Below are positions 7,747 to 16,592 of a stretch of 19,371 nt of DNA, piece by piece. The stretch comes from Mageeibacillus sp. UBA1243. Lineage in GTDB: Bacteria > Bacillota > Clostridia > UBA1212. Numbering within the stretch: position 1 is the first letter of the stretch; each line of letters starts with the position of its first letter. Under the pieces are notes generated by a model. It did no database searches. It was not told the DNA's origin and worked only from the letters and a program-made list of their open reading frames with translations. The position numbers and the translations under genes were made by a program. The stretch lies in the NCBI GenBank assembly GCA_002308595.1, contig DBWH01000025.1, positions 1,402 to 20,772 on the forward strand, read 5' to 3'.

Positions 7747-8526
7747 ATGATTCATAACTACCACACGCACACAAGAAGGTGCAACCACGCGGCGGGTGAA
7801 GACCGCGAATACGTCGAGGCCGCGATAAAGGCCGGAATCAGGACGCTTGGATTTTCTGACCACAGCCCGTACCTGTTCCCCAAGGAGGCCGGAAGCTACT
7901 ATTCGTCCTTCCGCATGAGGCCGGAGCTGCTTTTTGATTATGTAAGTTCGATTGAAAGCCTGCGGCAGGAGTTTAAAGGGCAGATTCGCATTCTTACAGG
8001 CGTTGAAATTGAGTACTATCCGAAGAGTTTTCCTGCAACCGAAAAGTTTTTGCGCGATTCGGGTGTCCAGTACTTGCTTCTCGGGCAGCACTGCTTCGGC
8101 GAGGAGTACGAAAAGGGAGCGATTTTTGCGGCAGGACATAAAAACGCCACAAGAAAAGAGCTTGAAGACTACACGTCACTGATTGTCGAGTGCATAGAAA
8201 GCGGCAGGTTCCTCTACGTTGCGCACCCGGACATATTCAATTACCCCGAAGACAGGGATTTTTACCTTGAGCAGTCGGAAAGAGTGTGCCTTGCGGCCGC
8301 GAAAAACAACGTGCCGCTTGAGGTCAATCTCCTTGGCTATACGGAGGGCAGGCACTACCCGCGGAAGGACTTCTGGCAGGTCGCGGGAAAGGCGGGCGTC
8401 AAAGCCGTTTTCGGAATAGACGCGCACAGGCCCGCCGCGATACTTGACGCAGATAATCAGATCGAGCGGTTTAAAAAGGAATACGAAGAATTCGGCATAA
8501 AGTTTATCGACGAAGAGCTTATATGA
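7747..8526 (+). CDS. PHP-domain phosphatase, histidinol-phosphatase (HisK/HisJ) family
   Basis: This 259-residue protein is a complete PHP-domain enzyme of the histidinol-phosphatase type, expected to be cytoplasmic. Metal-ligand motifs appear in order: HTHT at 6-9 with His14, SDHS at 37-40, VEIE at 86-89, GQHC at 113-116, AHPD at 159-162 and GIDAHRP at 223-229. This matches the family that dephosphorylates L-histidinol phosphate in histidine synthesis, but no other his gene is nearby, so another phosphoester substrate is possible and no gene symbol is given. AAAGG lies upstream of the ATG. It is the last gene of the plus-strand operon and is followed after about 25 bp by a strong terminator. 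Confidence 0.88.
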   Translation: MIHNYHTHTRRCNHAAGEDREYVEAAIKAGIRTLGFSDHSPYLFPKEAGSYYSSFRMRPELLFDYVSSIESLRQEFKGQIRILTGVEIEYYPKSFPATEKFLRDSGVQYLLLGQHCFGEEYEKGAIFAAGHKNATRKELEDYTSLIVECIESGRFLYVAHPDIFNYPEDRDFYLEQSERVCLAAAKNNVPLEVNLLGYTEGRHYPRKDFWQVAGKAGVKAVFGIDAHRPAAILDADNQIERFKKEYEEFGIKFIDEELI

Positions 8527-8550
8527 TTAACTTTTGCCTTTATATAGGAA

Positions 8551-8597
8551 AAAACGCGCTGCAGAGAAGACCGTTTCCCGCAGCGCGTTTTGCATTT
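8551..8597. terminator. Bidirectional terminator between the PHP gene and atpC
   Basis: A perfect 12-bp inverted repeat has arms AAAACGCGCTGC (8551-8562) and GCAGCGCGTTTT (8580-8591) around a 17-base loop. It is followed by T-rich sequence on both strands. It ends the plus-strand phosphoesterase-capA-PHP operon and the minus-strand ATP synthase operon, whose last genes converge here. Confidence 0.9.
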
Positions 8598-8609
8598 TTT
8601 ATATAAACG

Positions 8610-9011
8610 TTATTTGTATTTGGCGGCAGAGATTCTTGCCATTGCCCTCATGAGCTTTGACTGCGCCTTGGCCATAGATTCCTTGTCGGAGGCCTCTTTA
8701 ATCATGCGCTCGGCGTTTTCCTTGGCTTTGAGCGCGCGGTTCAGGTCAATTTCGTCGGCAAACTCGAACGTATTCACGACAAGCTTGACGTTGTTGTTCT
8801 TGACGGAGAGGAAGCAGCCGGAAACCGAGGCGACCCTGGCTTTGCCGTTCACGGTGATCTTGGCTTTTCCCGTGTCGACGGTGGCAAGGTAATCCGTGTG
8901 GTTGCTGAGGATCTCGATGTAGCCCTCGGTCGTCTTGACCAGGAGCCTCTCAGCCTCGCCGCAAAAAGGAGTGCAGTCGGGGGCCACAACTTCAAGATGA
9001 AACGTATTCAT
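8610..9011 (-). CDS. atpC: F-type ATP synthase epsilon subunit
   Basis: This 133-residue protein is the epsilon subunit of the F1 central stalk, which connects gamma to the c ring and can inhibit ATP hydrolysis. The N-terminal beta-sandwich (about 1-85) starts NTFHLEVVAPD and contains the typical TTEGYIEILSNHTDYLATV stretch. The C-terminal helical hairpin (about 88-133) is rich in Ala, Lys and Glu. It is the last gene of the operon and runs into the shared terminator. GGAGG lies about 16 bases before the ATG, rather far; a nearer AAGGCC may serve. No alternative in-frame start exists in the spacer. Length is normal. Confidence 0.95.
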   Translation of the reverse strand: MNTFHLEVVAPDCTPFCGEAERLLVKTTEGYIEILSNHTDYLATVDTGKAKITVNGKARVASVSGCFLSVKNNNVKLVVNTFEFADEIDLNRALKAKENAERMIKEASDKESMAKAQSKLMRAMARISAAKYK

Positions 9012-9087
9012 AGCAGGCCTTGTGCGCCTCCTTTCCTAAATTTAGGTAAAATTACACAGTACGGACAGATGCCCGCGCCATTTAAAA

Positions 9088-10515
<1,428 letters not shown>

Positions 10516-10517
10516 TC

Positions 10518-10553
10518 AGTCCGGGTTATAAGTCTTACGTGCCCCGGAGGACT
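10518..10553 (-). other. Intergenic hairpin between atpG and atpD
   Basis: AGTCC-GGG (10518-10525) can pair with CCC-GGA-GGACT (10543-10553, counting a three-base bulge). The hairpin fills the atpG-atpD spacer and touches the atpG stop codon. It has no T tract and may affect mRNA processing or stability, helping to set beta against gamma levels. The stem is imperfect. Confidence 0.35.
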
Positions 10554-11425
10554 CAGAGAGCGTCCGCTCCGGACACGATTTCGGTAATTTCCTGTGTGAT
10601 GACCGCCTGCCTTGCCCTGTTGAAGCTCAGCGAGAGGTTGTTTAGCATCTCCTCGGCGTTCTTATTGGCGGAATTCATTGCCGTACGCCTTGCTCCGCAC
10701 TCCGCCGCGAACGATTCGCAAAGGGCGATGTAGATGGAACCGCCAAGGTAACTCGGCACGATCCTCTTCAGCATCTCCTCAGGCGACCCCTCGTAAAGAG
10801 GCTCGTCCGAAAAACCGCTCTTTCCGTCCTCTTCGTCGTTTTTTTCAAGAGGCGCGAAAGGAAGCAGTGTGCAGTAGGTCGGAACCTGCGAGAGCATTGA
10901 AACAAACTCCGTGTAGACGATGACCGCCTTGTCGATAGTCCCGTCAAGGAAATAATCCGCAAGGGTATTTCCGAGGGCAATCGATTTGCTGACGCCAAAG
11001 CTGCTCACGTTCACGTAGCTGTCGGTAAGAATCTCCTTCTTCTCGTACGTGAAGCGCTCAATCGCCTTTTTACCGATCGGGAGGTAGCAGCAGTCGCCTT
11101 CTTCCTTCTCGGCAAGGGCGGCCGTCAGCCTGAAAATGTTGTTGTTAAAGCCGCCAGCAAGTCCTCTGTCGCCCGCGACAACTATAAAGCAGGTCTTGGG
11201 ATTCTTGCGGCCCGAAGCAAACACCGATTCGGTCGTCGCCTCGTAGCTCCTTATCCTTTCGATCGCTTCCGAAAGAGCCTTGTGGTAGGGTCTGGTCTGT
11301 TCCGCCCTCTCCTTGGCTCTGCGCAGTTTTGAGGTCGCAACGAGTTCCATTGCCTTGGTTATTTGCATAGTGCTCTGCACGCTCTTGATGCTTCTTTTGA
11401 TCTCAAGCAGTGAAGCCGAACCCAT
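10553..11425 (-). CDS. atpG: F-type ATP synthase gamma subunit (rotor shaft)
   Basis: This 290-residue protein is the gamma subunit, the coiled-coil shaft that rotates inside the alpha3-beta3 ring. The N-terminal helix SLLEIKRSIKSVQSTMQITK followed by AMELVATSKLRRA and the C-terminal helix with LSLSFNRARQAVITQEITEI are the characteristic paired shaft segments. The middle Rossmann-like part includes GDRGLAGGFN. A short acidic insertion (EKNDEEDGKSGFSDE, around residue 190) may be lineage-specific. AGGAGG lies about 8 bases before the ATG. It is separated from atpA by an unusually long 224-bp gap that holds one copy of the two-hairpin repeat. Otherwise ordinary. Confidence 0.96.
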   Translation of the reverse strand: MGSASLLEIKRSIKSVQSTMQITKAMELVATSKLRRAKERAEQTRPYHKALSEAIERIRSYEATTESVFASGRKNPKTCFIVVAGDRGLAGGFNNNIFRLTAALAEKEEGDCCYLPIGKKAIERFTYEKKEILTDSYVNVSSFGVSKSIALGNTLADYFLDGTIDKAVIVYTEFVSMLSQVPTYCTLLPFAPLEKNDEEDGKSGFSDEPLYEGSPEEMLKRIVPSYLGGSIYIALCESFAAECGARRTAMNSANKNAEEMLNNLSLSFNRARQAVITQEITEIVSGADAL

Positions 11426-11450
11426 ATCTTGCGCCTCCTTTCATTTTTAA

Positions 11451-11604
11451 CTCTTTACGCAAGTCGCGAAAGAGAACTGATGACAACCTATTGAACTTCT
11501 TAAAGCACGCAAGGTGTCTGACGACGATTGCTTGCGACTTGCTTTGCGCGAGCTCCCCGCTCGAAGTACCTCCGTACATCTTCGGGGTCGCGCACGCAAA
11601 AATA
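11451..11604. repeat. Two-hairpin structured repeat, copy 1, between atpG and atpA
   Basis: This element shares its ends and much of its interior with 19222-19350. It opens with CTCTTTACGCA and closes with CGCGCACGCAAAAATAG in both copies. Hairpin A has arms GCAAGTCGC (11459-11467) and GCGACTTGC (11534-11542). Hairpin B has an outer stem TTTGCGCGA (11543-11551) with TCGCG and CAAA (11588-11592, 11597-11600), a middle stem CCCCG/CGGGG (11555-11559, 11583-11587) and an apical GTAC-CTCC-GTAC (11566-11577). The stem bases differ from copy 2 but pairing is kept. It lies antisense or sense within the atp transcript. It could be a non-autonomous mobile repeat or a structured RNA; no transposase is present. 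Confidence 0.8.
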
Positions 11605-11649
11605 GTTCAAAAATCAAGTTAAATGCCTACCGGCTCCTTGGCGGTGTCA

Positions 11650-13170
11650 TTACTCGGCTATTTTTCCGAGAAAATCGTCTTTAAGAGCATTGATGGCTTC
11701 TTTAAGCTCGTTTTCTTCGCCGTCGCCGAGCTTGCCGGTTTCGCGGATGGTTTTGAGCATTGCATCGTGCGTCGCCGTGAGCGATTCGAACAGATTCTCC
11801 TCAAACTCGTGGATCCTGTCAACGGGAATCTCCTTCAGGAGGTTGTTGACAACTGCATAGATTATCGCAACCTGGAGCTCCGTCGCGACGGGCTGGTTTC
11901 TGCCTTGCTTCAGAACCTCGACAATGCGCTTGCCCTGTTCAAGTCTTGCGGTCGTGTCCTCGTCAAGGTCCGAACCGAACTGAGCAAAGCCCGCGAGCTC
12001 ACGGTACTGCGAGTAGAGGAGCTTCATTCTTCCCGAAACCTTCTTCATTGCCTTCGTCTGAGCCGCACCGCCGACGCGCGAAACCGAAATACCGGGGTTT
12101 ACGGCAGGCATGATGCCCTCGTGGAAAAGCTCTGTCTCAAGGAAGATCTGGCCGTCCGTGATCGAAATAACGTTTGTGGGTATGTATGCGGAAACGTCTC
12201 CCGCCTGTGTCTCAATAATAGGAAGGGCCGTCATGGAGCCTCCGCCGTACTCCGGAGCAAGTCTTGCGGCACGCTCGAGAAGTCTTGAATGGAGGTAGAA
12301 AACGTCGCCCGGGTAAGCTTCACGTCCCGGAGGTCTGCGGATGAGAAGCGAAAGTGCCCTGTACGCCACGGCGTGCTTCGAAAGATCGTCGTAAATGATC
12401 AGCACGTCACGGCCTTTGTCCATAAAGTACTCGCCAATGGTACAGCCCGCATAAGGCGCGATGTACTGGAGCGGCGCGGATTCCGAAGCCGAAGCCGAAA
12501 CAACGACCGTGTAGTCCATTGCCCCGTTCCTTGTGAGCGTCTCGACAACGTTGGCGACAGTCGACTGCTTCTGGCCAATCGCGACGTAAACGCAGATAAC
12601 GTTCTTGCCGCGCTGGTTGATGATTGTATCGGTCGCGATGACCGTCTTTCCCGTCTGGCGGTCGCCTATGATGAGCTCGCGCTGGCCGCGTCCGATCGGT
12701 ATCATGGAGTCGATGGCTTTGATACCTGTCTCAAGAGGCACAGAAACCGATTTTCTCTCTATAATTCCGTAAGCTTTGCGCTCGATCGGATTGTATGCGA
12801 CAGGGTCAAGAGGGCCTTTTCCGTCAATCGGCTGACCGAGTGCGTTAAGAACCCTTCCGATGGTTGTCTCTCCGACGGGGACCGAAACAACGCGTCCGGT
12901 GCGCTTTACAACGCTTCCCTCGGCAATGCCCACGTCGCTTCCGAGCAGAACCGCGCTCACGAGCTTCTCCTCAAGGTTCAGAGCCATTCCGTAGGAGCCG
13001 TTCGAGAATTCGATGAGCTCATTGGCTTTGCACTTGTCAAGTCCGTGAATCTTCGAAATTCCGTCGCCGACCGAAATGACGTAGCCGATCTCGTCCTGCT
13101 CGACAGTCTGCGAGTAGTTCCGGATCTGTTCTCTTATGATTTTACTGATATCGTCAATGCGAGATTTCAT
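11650..13170 (-). CDS. atpA: F-type ATP synthase alpha subunit
   Basis: This 506-residue protein is the non-catalytic nucleotide-binding alpha subunit of F1. Walker A is GDRQTGKT at 169-176, Walker B DVLIIYDD at 255-262, and the arginine finger sits in [11 protein letters not shown] with Arg365. The N-terminal helix that binds the delta subunit is present ([14 protein letters not shown]). The ATG is preceded by TTGGTGG at short spacing. It lies 56 bp after atpH, and 224 bp separate it from atpG, far longer than other gaps in the operon. A long open frame on the opposite strand is a shadow of this gene. Confidence 0.98.
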   Translation of the reverse strand: MKSRIDDISKIIREQIRNYSQTVEQDEIGYVISVGDGISKIHGLDKCKANELIEFSNGSYGMALNLEEKLVSAVLLGSDVGIAEGSVVKRTGRVVSVPVGETTIGRVLNALGQPIDGKGPLDPVAYNPIERKAYGIIERKSVSVPLETGIKAIDSMIPIGRGQRELIIGDRQTGKTVIATDTIINQRGKNVICVYVAIGQKQSTVANVVETLTRNGAMDYTVVVSASASESAPLQYIAPYAGCTIGEYFMDKGRDVLIIYDDLSKHAVAYRALSLLIRRPPGREAYPGDVFYLHSRLLERAARLAPEYGGGSMTALPIIETQAGDVSAYIPTNVISITDGQIFLETELFHEGIMPAVNPGISVSRVGGAAQTKAMKKVSGRMKLLYSQYRELAGFAQFGSDLDEDTTARLEQGKRIVEVLKQGRNQPVATELQVAIIYAVVNNLLKEIPVDRIHEFEENLFESLTATHDAMLKTIRETGKLGDGEENELKEAINALKDDFLGKIAE

Positions 13171-13226
13171 ACAACCACCAATTTATACCTTAAATGGTTT
13201 GTCCTGCCGGCAAGCCCCCAAAGCCT

Positions 13227-13760
13227 TCAAAGCTTCAGGTCTGCCAGCGATTTTTCCAGTGACAGGAGGTTTGCGCGGAGTGTTCCGTCAAGCTGAACCC
13301 CTTCGTACCGTATTTTCACACCGCCAAGGACTGACGGATCGATGATATTCTTAAGAATGATCGTTTTCCCGGTCTTCTTTTCGAGTTTTTTCGAGAGCGC
13401 GCCGCTCTGTTTCTCCGAAAGAGGTACCGCGGTCACGACCGTGACGCGTAGCCTTCCGACAGACTCGTCGTAAAGGCTCTCGTAGCTGTCCGCAATGGCG
13501 GGAATCTTGTAAAACTCCTTCTTTTCGCACAGTATCTTAAGAAGATTCAGCACGTTTTTGTCGATTCCCGAAAAAGCATCGTTTATGAGCCCGACTCTGA
13601 CCGAAGAGGGAAGAGCGGGGGTGTCCGCAAGATCGGTGTATTTCGGATTGGCGTCAACGGCGCACTTTACGTCAGCAAGGTCCCCGAGCACCTTTTCGGC
13701 GGTGCCGTCCTCCGCTGCAAGCATGAGAAGCGCTTTTCCGTATTCGTTTGCGTCTGCCAT
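13227..13760 (-). CDS. atpH: F-type ATP synthase delta subunit (OSCP)
   Basis: This 177-residue protein is the delta subunit, which links the b-subunit stalk to the top of alpha3-beta3. The start begins MADANEYGKALLMLA, typical of the N-terminal helical domain. The C-terminal part has the family signature DPSVLGGVKIRYEGVQLDGT near residues 145-165. The ATG at 13760 is preferred because GGGGAGGTGG lies about 5-8 bases upstream; an in-frame GTG nine bases earlier is part of that ribosome binding site. It follows atpF by 27 bp. Sequence conservation is low in this family, but position and signature make it secure. Confidence 0.94.
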   Translation of the reverse strand: MADANEYGKALLMLAAEDGTAEKVLGDLADVKCAVDANPKYTDLADTPALPSSVRVGLINDAFSGIDKNVLNLLKILCEKKEFYKIPAIADSYESLYDESVGRLRVTVVTAVPLSEKQSGALSKKLEKKTGKTIILKNIIDPSVLGGVKIRYEGVQLDGTLRANLLSLEKSLADLKL

Positions 13761-13787
13761 AAAATCCACCTCCCCGGCGGGAAAGAA

Positions 13788-14318
13788 TTACTTGTCGTTT
13801 TTGTCTAAATTGTCGATAAATTCGTCAATGAACCTCTCGTGCTCCTTCTCGCTCACGTCTCTTGAAATGATAGCGGAAGCAAGCTCCACGGCAATGCCGG
13901 AAACCTCATTCTTGATATCGTTTATCGCCTGATTTTTCTCCAGCTCGATCTGCTCTTCGGCGCGCGCAAGAATGCGTGAGGCCTTGCCCTCAGCGTCCCT
14001 GATCATCGATTCCTCGCGAAGCTGTGCCTTGCGCACGGCGTCCTTGATGATCTGCTCGCTCTCCTCTGTCGCCTTGGCGAGTTTCTGCTCGTAGTCGGCC
14101 TTCATTTCGTCTGCTGCCTTCTCGGCTTGCTCTGCATTGGCGTACATATCGTCAACTTCCTTCTGGCGCTCGTCAATCATCTTCTTGACGGGTTTGAAGA
14201 GAAATTTCCGGAGAATAAGGAACATGATAAGTATGTTTATCCACGCGAATATCATTGTCCAGAAATTCACGCCGATAAATGACTCGAACTTATCCGTAAA
14301 AACTACAAACCAATTCAT
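13788..14318 (-). CDS. atpF: F-type ATP synthase b subunit (peripheral stalk)
   Basis: This 176-residue protein is the b subunit. One membrane helix spans about residues 19-37 (FWTMIFAWINILIMFLILRK), followed by the conserved junction FLFKPVKKMIDERQ. Then comes a long charged coiled coil (about 45-160) rich in Ala, Glu and Lys, which dimerises to form the peripheral stalk. The ATG has only a weak AAAGAAG upstream, and a 144-bp gap separates the gene from atpE. There is a single b gene, so the stalk is probably a homodimer. Confidence 0.95.
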   Translation of the reverse strand: MNWFVVFTDKFESFIGVNFWTMIFAWINILIMFLILRKFLFKPVKKMIDERQKEVDDMYANAEQAEKAADEMKADYEQKLAKATEESEQIIKDAVRKAQLREESMIRDAEGKASRILARAEEQIELEKNQAINDIKNEVSGIAVELASAIISRDVSEKEHERFIDEFIDNLDKNDK

Positions 14319-14440
14319 AGTGATACTTCTTTCGTGAACGGCTTTTGCTGCTGCCGGGATACGTTTTTACCCTGTTTTACCGCCAATGCGCTCCGCACAG
14401 GGCGCGGGGCACGGGGCAAAACCTCTTAAATCACCGAAAA

Positions 14441-14454
14441 TGCGGTTTTCCGCA
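14441..14454 (-). other. Small hairpin after atpE, in the 144-bp atpE-atpF gap
   Basis: TGCGG and CCGCA form a perfect 5-bp stem with a four-base loop, nine bases after the atpE stop codon on the minus strand, followed by TTTTC. It is too short to be a firm terminator. It could weakly attenuate transcription or shield the atpE mRNA end, consistent with a need for many c subunits per complex. The rest of the gap holds GC-rich sequence and a CGCCAATG octamer at 14381. Confidence 0.35.
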
Positions 14455-14462
14455 AAGGTCGA

Positions 14463-14693
14463 TCAAAGAGCGAAGAGGATGAGCAGCGCAATAACCAGTG
14501 AATAGATACCGGTACTCTCTGTGATCGCGCAACCGAGGATCATGGTCGTACGAAGGTCAGAGGAAGCTTCCGGCTGGCGTGCAATGCCTTCGAGGGCTTT
14601 TGCAACGGCGTTTCCCTCACCGAGAGCGGGAGCGATTGAACCGATTCCCATAACAAATGCGGCGCCAAGTGCTTTTGCAACTAGTAAACTCAT
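14463..14693 (-). CDS. atpE: F-type ATP synthase c subunit, predicted Na+-type with two carboxylates
   Basis: This 76-residue, two-helix protein forms the membrane rotor ring. The start is the ATG of MSLLVAKALG, with GGAGG about 6 bases upstream; the open frame further upstream overlaps atpB and is not translated. Helix 1 contains GIGSIAPALGEGNAVAKALE, the polar loop is ARQPEA (38-43) and helix 2 carries the ion-binding ITESTGIYSL with Glu59, Ser60 and Thr61. The EST pattern is typical of Na+-coupled rings. Glu26 stands where the Ilyobacter tartaricus ring has Gln32, matching the two-carboxylate type described for Fusobacterium nucleatum. Na+ coupling is therefore inferred, not proven. It lies between atpB and atpF, and a long spacer follows it. 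Confidence 0.96.
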   Translation of the reverse strand: MSLLVAKALGAAFVMGIGSIAPALGEGNAVAKALEGIARQPEASSDLRTTMILGCAITESTGIYSLVIALLILFAL

Positions 14694-14718
14694 AGTAAAC
14701 CTCCAGATTTTATATTTT

Positions 14719-15594
14719 TTACTGAGACTGACCGGAATTTGCGTCAGCCTGCGGCGATGTATGCGATTCGAGAGCGGCTTTGCGCTCTTTCTTCTTTTTG
14801 ATTTTCTTAGGCTTTTCGGCTGCGGCAGCTGCCGGCAGGGGTGCCGGATTTGCCTGGGCAATGTATACCATTGTCAGCAGCGAGAACACAAAAGCCTGCA
14901 TGAGACCTGAGAACAGGTCAAAGTAAAGCGAAAGGACTGCCGGAATACCCACCTGGAAAACGGGGGGCATTGCCGATGCGATAGTGTTCGGAACCGCCTT
15001 GAAGAGGAGTCCCGAAGCGGACGCGAGCGCGGCGTAGACGATCGACATCAAAACACCGCCGCCGGCAATGTTTCCAAAGTGACGGAAAGTCATGGCAAGA
15101 GGCTGCGCGACCTCGCTCACGATGTTGATGGGCGCGATGAATGCGACCGGCTCGGCGTAGCTCTTGAGCCACCCGAAGAAGCCCCTGTTGCGGATGCCCT
15201 CGTACCAGCAGAGGAACGAAGTCAGGAGCGACCAGCCCATGATGACCATCATGTCCGCCGTGGTCGAGCGGAACACCTTGGTGAGTCCTATCAATGTTCC
15301 GAAAAGGGATGAGATGAAAATGGTTCCGACGTATGGCGCGTACTTAAGGTTGTGCTTTCCCATGGTCGACTCGACCAGATTGTAGAGGGTGAGCACGATC
15401 TTCTCGACAAGAGCCTGCCTTCTGCCCGGCTTCTTCGTGAGGTTGCGCCCCAGTAAAATGCCTATAATTACGACAATTACGGTAACGACAAAGAGAGACA
15501 CGGTCGTCTGCGTGATATCGATCGGAACAGCGCCGTTAAAGAGGTTTATTCTGAAATAGACTTTTGCGCCCTGGCTTAAGCTGCTTCCGTCCAC
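14719..15594 (-). CDS. atpB: F-type ATP synthase a subunit with a basic C-terminal tail
   Basis: This 291-residue polytopic protein is the stator channel subunit that passes ions to the c ring. The essential arginine is Arg171 in MTFRHFGNIAGG; the usual context is RLFGN, so His172 replaces Leu. The upstream PINIVSEVAQPL motif (155-166) is standard. After the last membrane helix (about residue 246) a 45-residue tail follows, with an Ala/Pro stretch, a lysine cluster KPKKIKKKKERK (261-272) and a polar end; most a subunits stop near the helix. The start is GTG with AGGAG about 10 bases upstream, as no suitable ATG exists. It lies 25 bp before atpE and 99 bp after the atpI-like gene. Confidence 0.94.
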   Translation of the reverse strand: MDGSSLSQGAKVYFRINLFNGAVPIDITQTTVSLFVVTVIVVIIGILLGRNLTKKPGRRQALVEKIVLTLYNLVESTMGKHNLKYAPYVGTIFISSLFGTLIGLTKVFRSTTADMMVIMGWSLLTSFLCWYEGIRNRGFFGWLKSYAEPVAFIAPINIVSEVAQPLAMTFRHFGNIAGGGVLMSIVYAALASASGLLFKAVPNTIASAMPPVFQVGIPAVLSLYFDLFSGLMQAFVFSLLTMVYIAQANPAPLPAAAAAEKPKKIKKKKERKAALESHTSPQADANSGQSQ

Positions 15595-15635
15595 GGTCCC
15601 GTCTCTCCTTTCTTATAATTTCTTTATTTAAAAGA

Positions 15636-15660
15636 CGCCAATGACCTTAATCCGCCAATG
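15636..15660 (+). repeat. Two CGCCAATG octamers in the atpI-atpB gap
   Basis: Two direct copies of CGCCAATG lie at 15636-15643 and 15653-15660, 17 bp apart, in a 99-bp gap between genes. They belong to a set of 18 exact copies spread over the window on both strands. The function is unknown. Confidence 0.6.
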
Positions 15661-15693
15661 TCCGTCCTTTAAGAATAAAAGGCTCCGGTTTTT

Positions 15694-16149
15694 TCAAACC
15701 CTGCCTTTAATGATGACGCCCGAGAGCAGAACAAGAATGTGCTCGGCAATGAGCGCCGCGACAAATGCAATTGCGTTGAAAACTGCCGGAATCAGGAAAA
15801 CGCAGAGGGCGGCGGCGCCGAGAAGCGGCAGCCTCATAAGATACGAAATTTTGGCCGAATTGTTGACCCTCTTCTTGTACTTCTCCTTGAACGCGGCAAT
15901 CTCCTCCTCCGTCATCTCGCCCGTACCTCTTTCCTTGGCGGCACTGTCAAAGACCCTGCCGATGGAAATTATGAGCAGAAGCTGATAGAGAAAAGCTACG
16001 ATTGCACCTAAAAATGCGGCCGTAATGACGTTCCAGTGAAAGCGCCCGATAAGCGCATACACGCCAATGACAGCCCCGGGGATGACAAGGATACCCGCAA
16101 CCATCAGGATGAGCTGAAGCTTTAGCGTTTTGCGATCGTTTTCGTTCAT
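15694..16149 (-). CDS. AtpI-like ATP synthase accessory membrane protein
   Basis: This 151-residue protein has about four membrane helices, at roughly residues 10-33, 39-62, 100-120 and 122-147, joined by a charged cytoplasmic loop (70-98) with an EEEIAAFKEKYKKR stretch. Position between atpZ and atpB and the two-plus-two helix pattern fit the ATP synthase subunit I family, which helps c-ring assembly and has been linked to Mg2+ transport. Sequence conservation in that family is low and this protein is slightly longer than usual, so the call leans on context. The ATG follows the atpZ stop by six bases, suggesting coupling. A less likely alternative is an unrelated small membrane protein. Confidence 0.7.
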   Translation of the reverse strand: MNENDRKTLKLQLILMVAGILVIPGAVIGVYALIGRFHWNVITAAFLGAIVAFLYQLLLIISIGRVFDSAAKERGTGEMTEEEIAAFKEKYKKRVNNSAKISYLMRLPLLGAAALCVFLIPAVFNAIAFVAALIAEHILVLLSGVIIKGRV

Positions 16150-16155
16150 CAGTTG

Positions 16156-16446
16156 CTATTTCCTCTCTCCGGAATTGTCGTGCGGCACCCCTTCGGCCTG
16201 CTGCTCCTCGGCCTCGCGGATCGCCTTGGCGGTTTCGGCATATCTCCACAAAAATGTGATCATGGAGACCAGCCCGACAAGAACCCCGCCCGTTATCAGC
16301 ACCACGTAAATCCAGGCGCCGACAATGTTATTCGCAGTCAGAAGCCAGGCAACCACACCGCCGATGATTATCGGCGTTACAAGGCACGAAATGGCCTGAA
16401 AGACCGAATTGACGCCAAGTATTGTGTTGAAAACCTTGTTTTTCAT
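16156..16446 (-). CDS. AtpZ-like small membrane protein, first gene of the atp operon
   Basis: This 96-residue protein has two membrane helices (about 10-37 and 44-67), followed by a polar C-terminus rich in Glu and Gln. The pattern of FQAISCLVTPIIIGGVVAWL then GAWIYVVLITGGVLVGLVSM resembles AtpZ (ATPase gene 1 family), which with AtpI is thought to assist assembly or ion supply of the ATP synthase. The ATG of MKNKVFN is chosen because CGGAGG lies about 5 bases upstream; the longer frame runs into the promoter. It is the promoter-proximal gene, 41 bp from the -10 box, and its stop is six bases before atpI. Confidence 0.75.
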   Translation of the reverse strand: MKNKVFNTILGVNSVFQAISCLVTPIIIGGVVAWLLTANNIVGAWIYVVLITGGVLVGLVSMITFLWRYAETAKAIREAEEQQAEGVPHDNSGERK

Positions 16447-16486
16447 GCGTGCCTCCGACCGGGTGCGATTTTTGCCACACGTATTT

Positions 16487-16515
16487 ATTCTACTACTTAT
16501 AAGGGTCGATATCAA
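16487..16515 (-). promoter_or_regulatory. Promoter of the ATP synthase operon
   Basis: On the minus strand a -35 box TTGATA (16510-16515) and a -10 box TAGAAT (16487-16492) are exactly 17 bp apart. Transcription would start near 16480, leaving a short leader before atpZ. The divergent DUF1846 promoter lies about 80 bp away, and no operator-like palindrome was recognised between them. Confidence 0.8.
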
Positions 16516-16592
16516 TATTTTTAAGGTTTTTAAGGAACCCGAAACAGGTCAAAAAATATACAATCTGAGCGCTCCTGCGTATTGATTTCCTA

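Noticed and set aside
9035..9046. Perfect 12-bp palindrome CCTAAATTTAGG in the atpD-atpC gap
   Set aside because: It is short, AT-centred, single in the window and without a T tract; it could be a chance palindrome, so no function is assigned.
12289..13296. Long plus-strand open frame opposite atpA and the atpH end
   Set aside because: It is antisense to the well-conserved atpA, has no recognisable domain and no ribosome binding site context; it follows from codon bias on the other strand.
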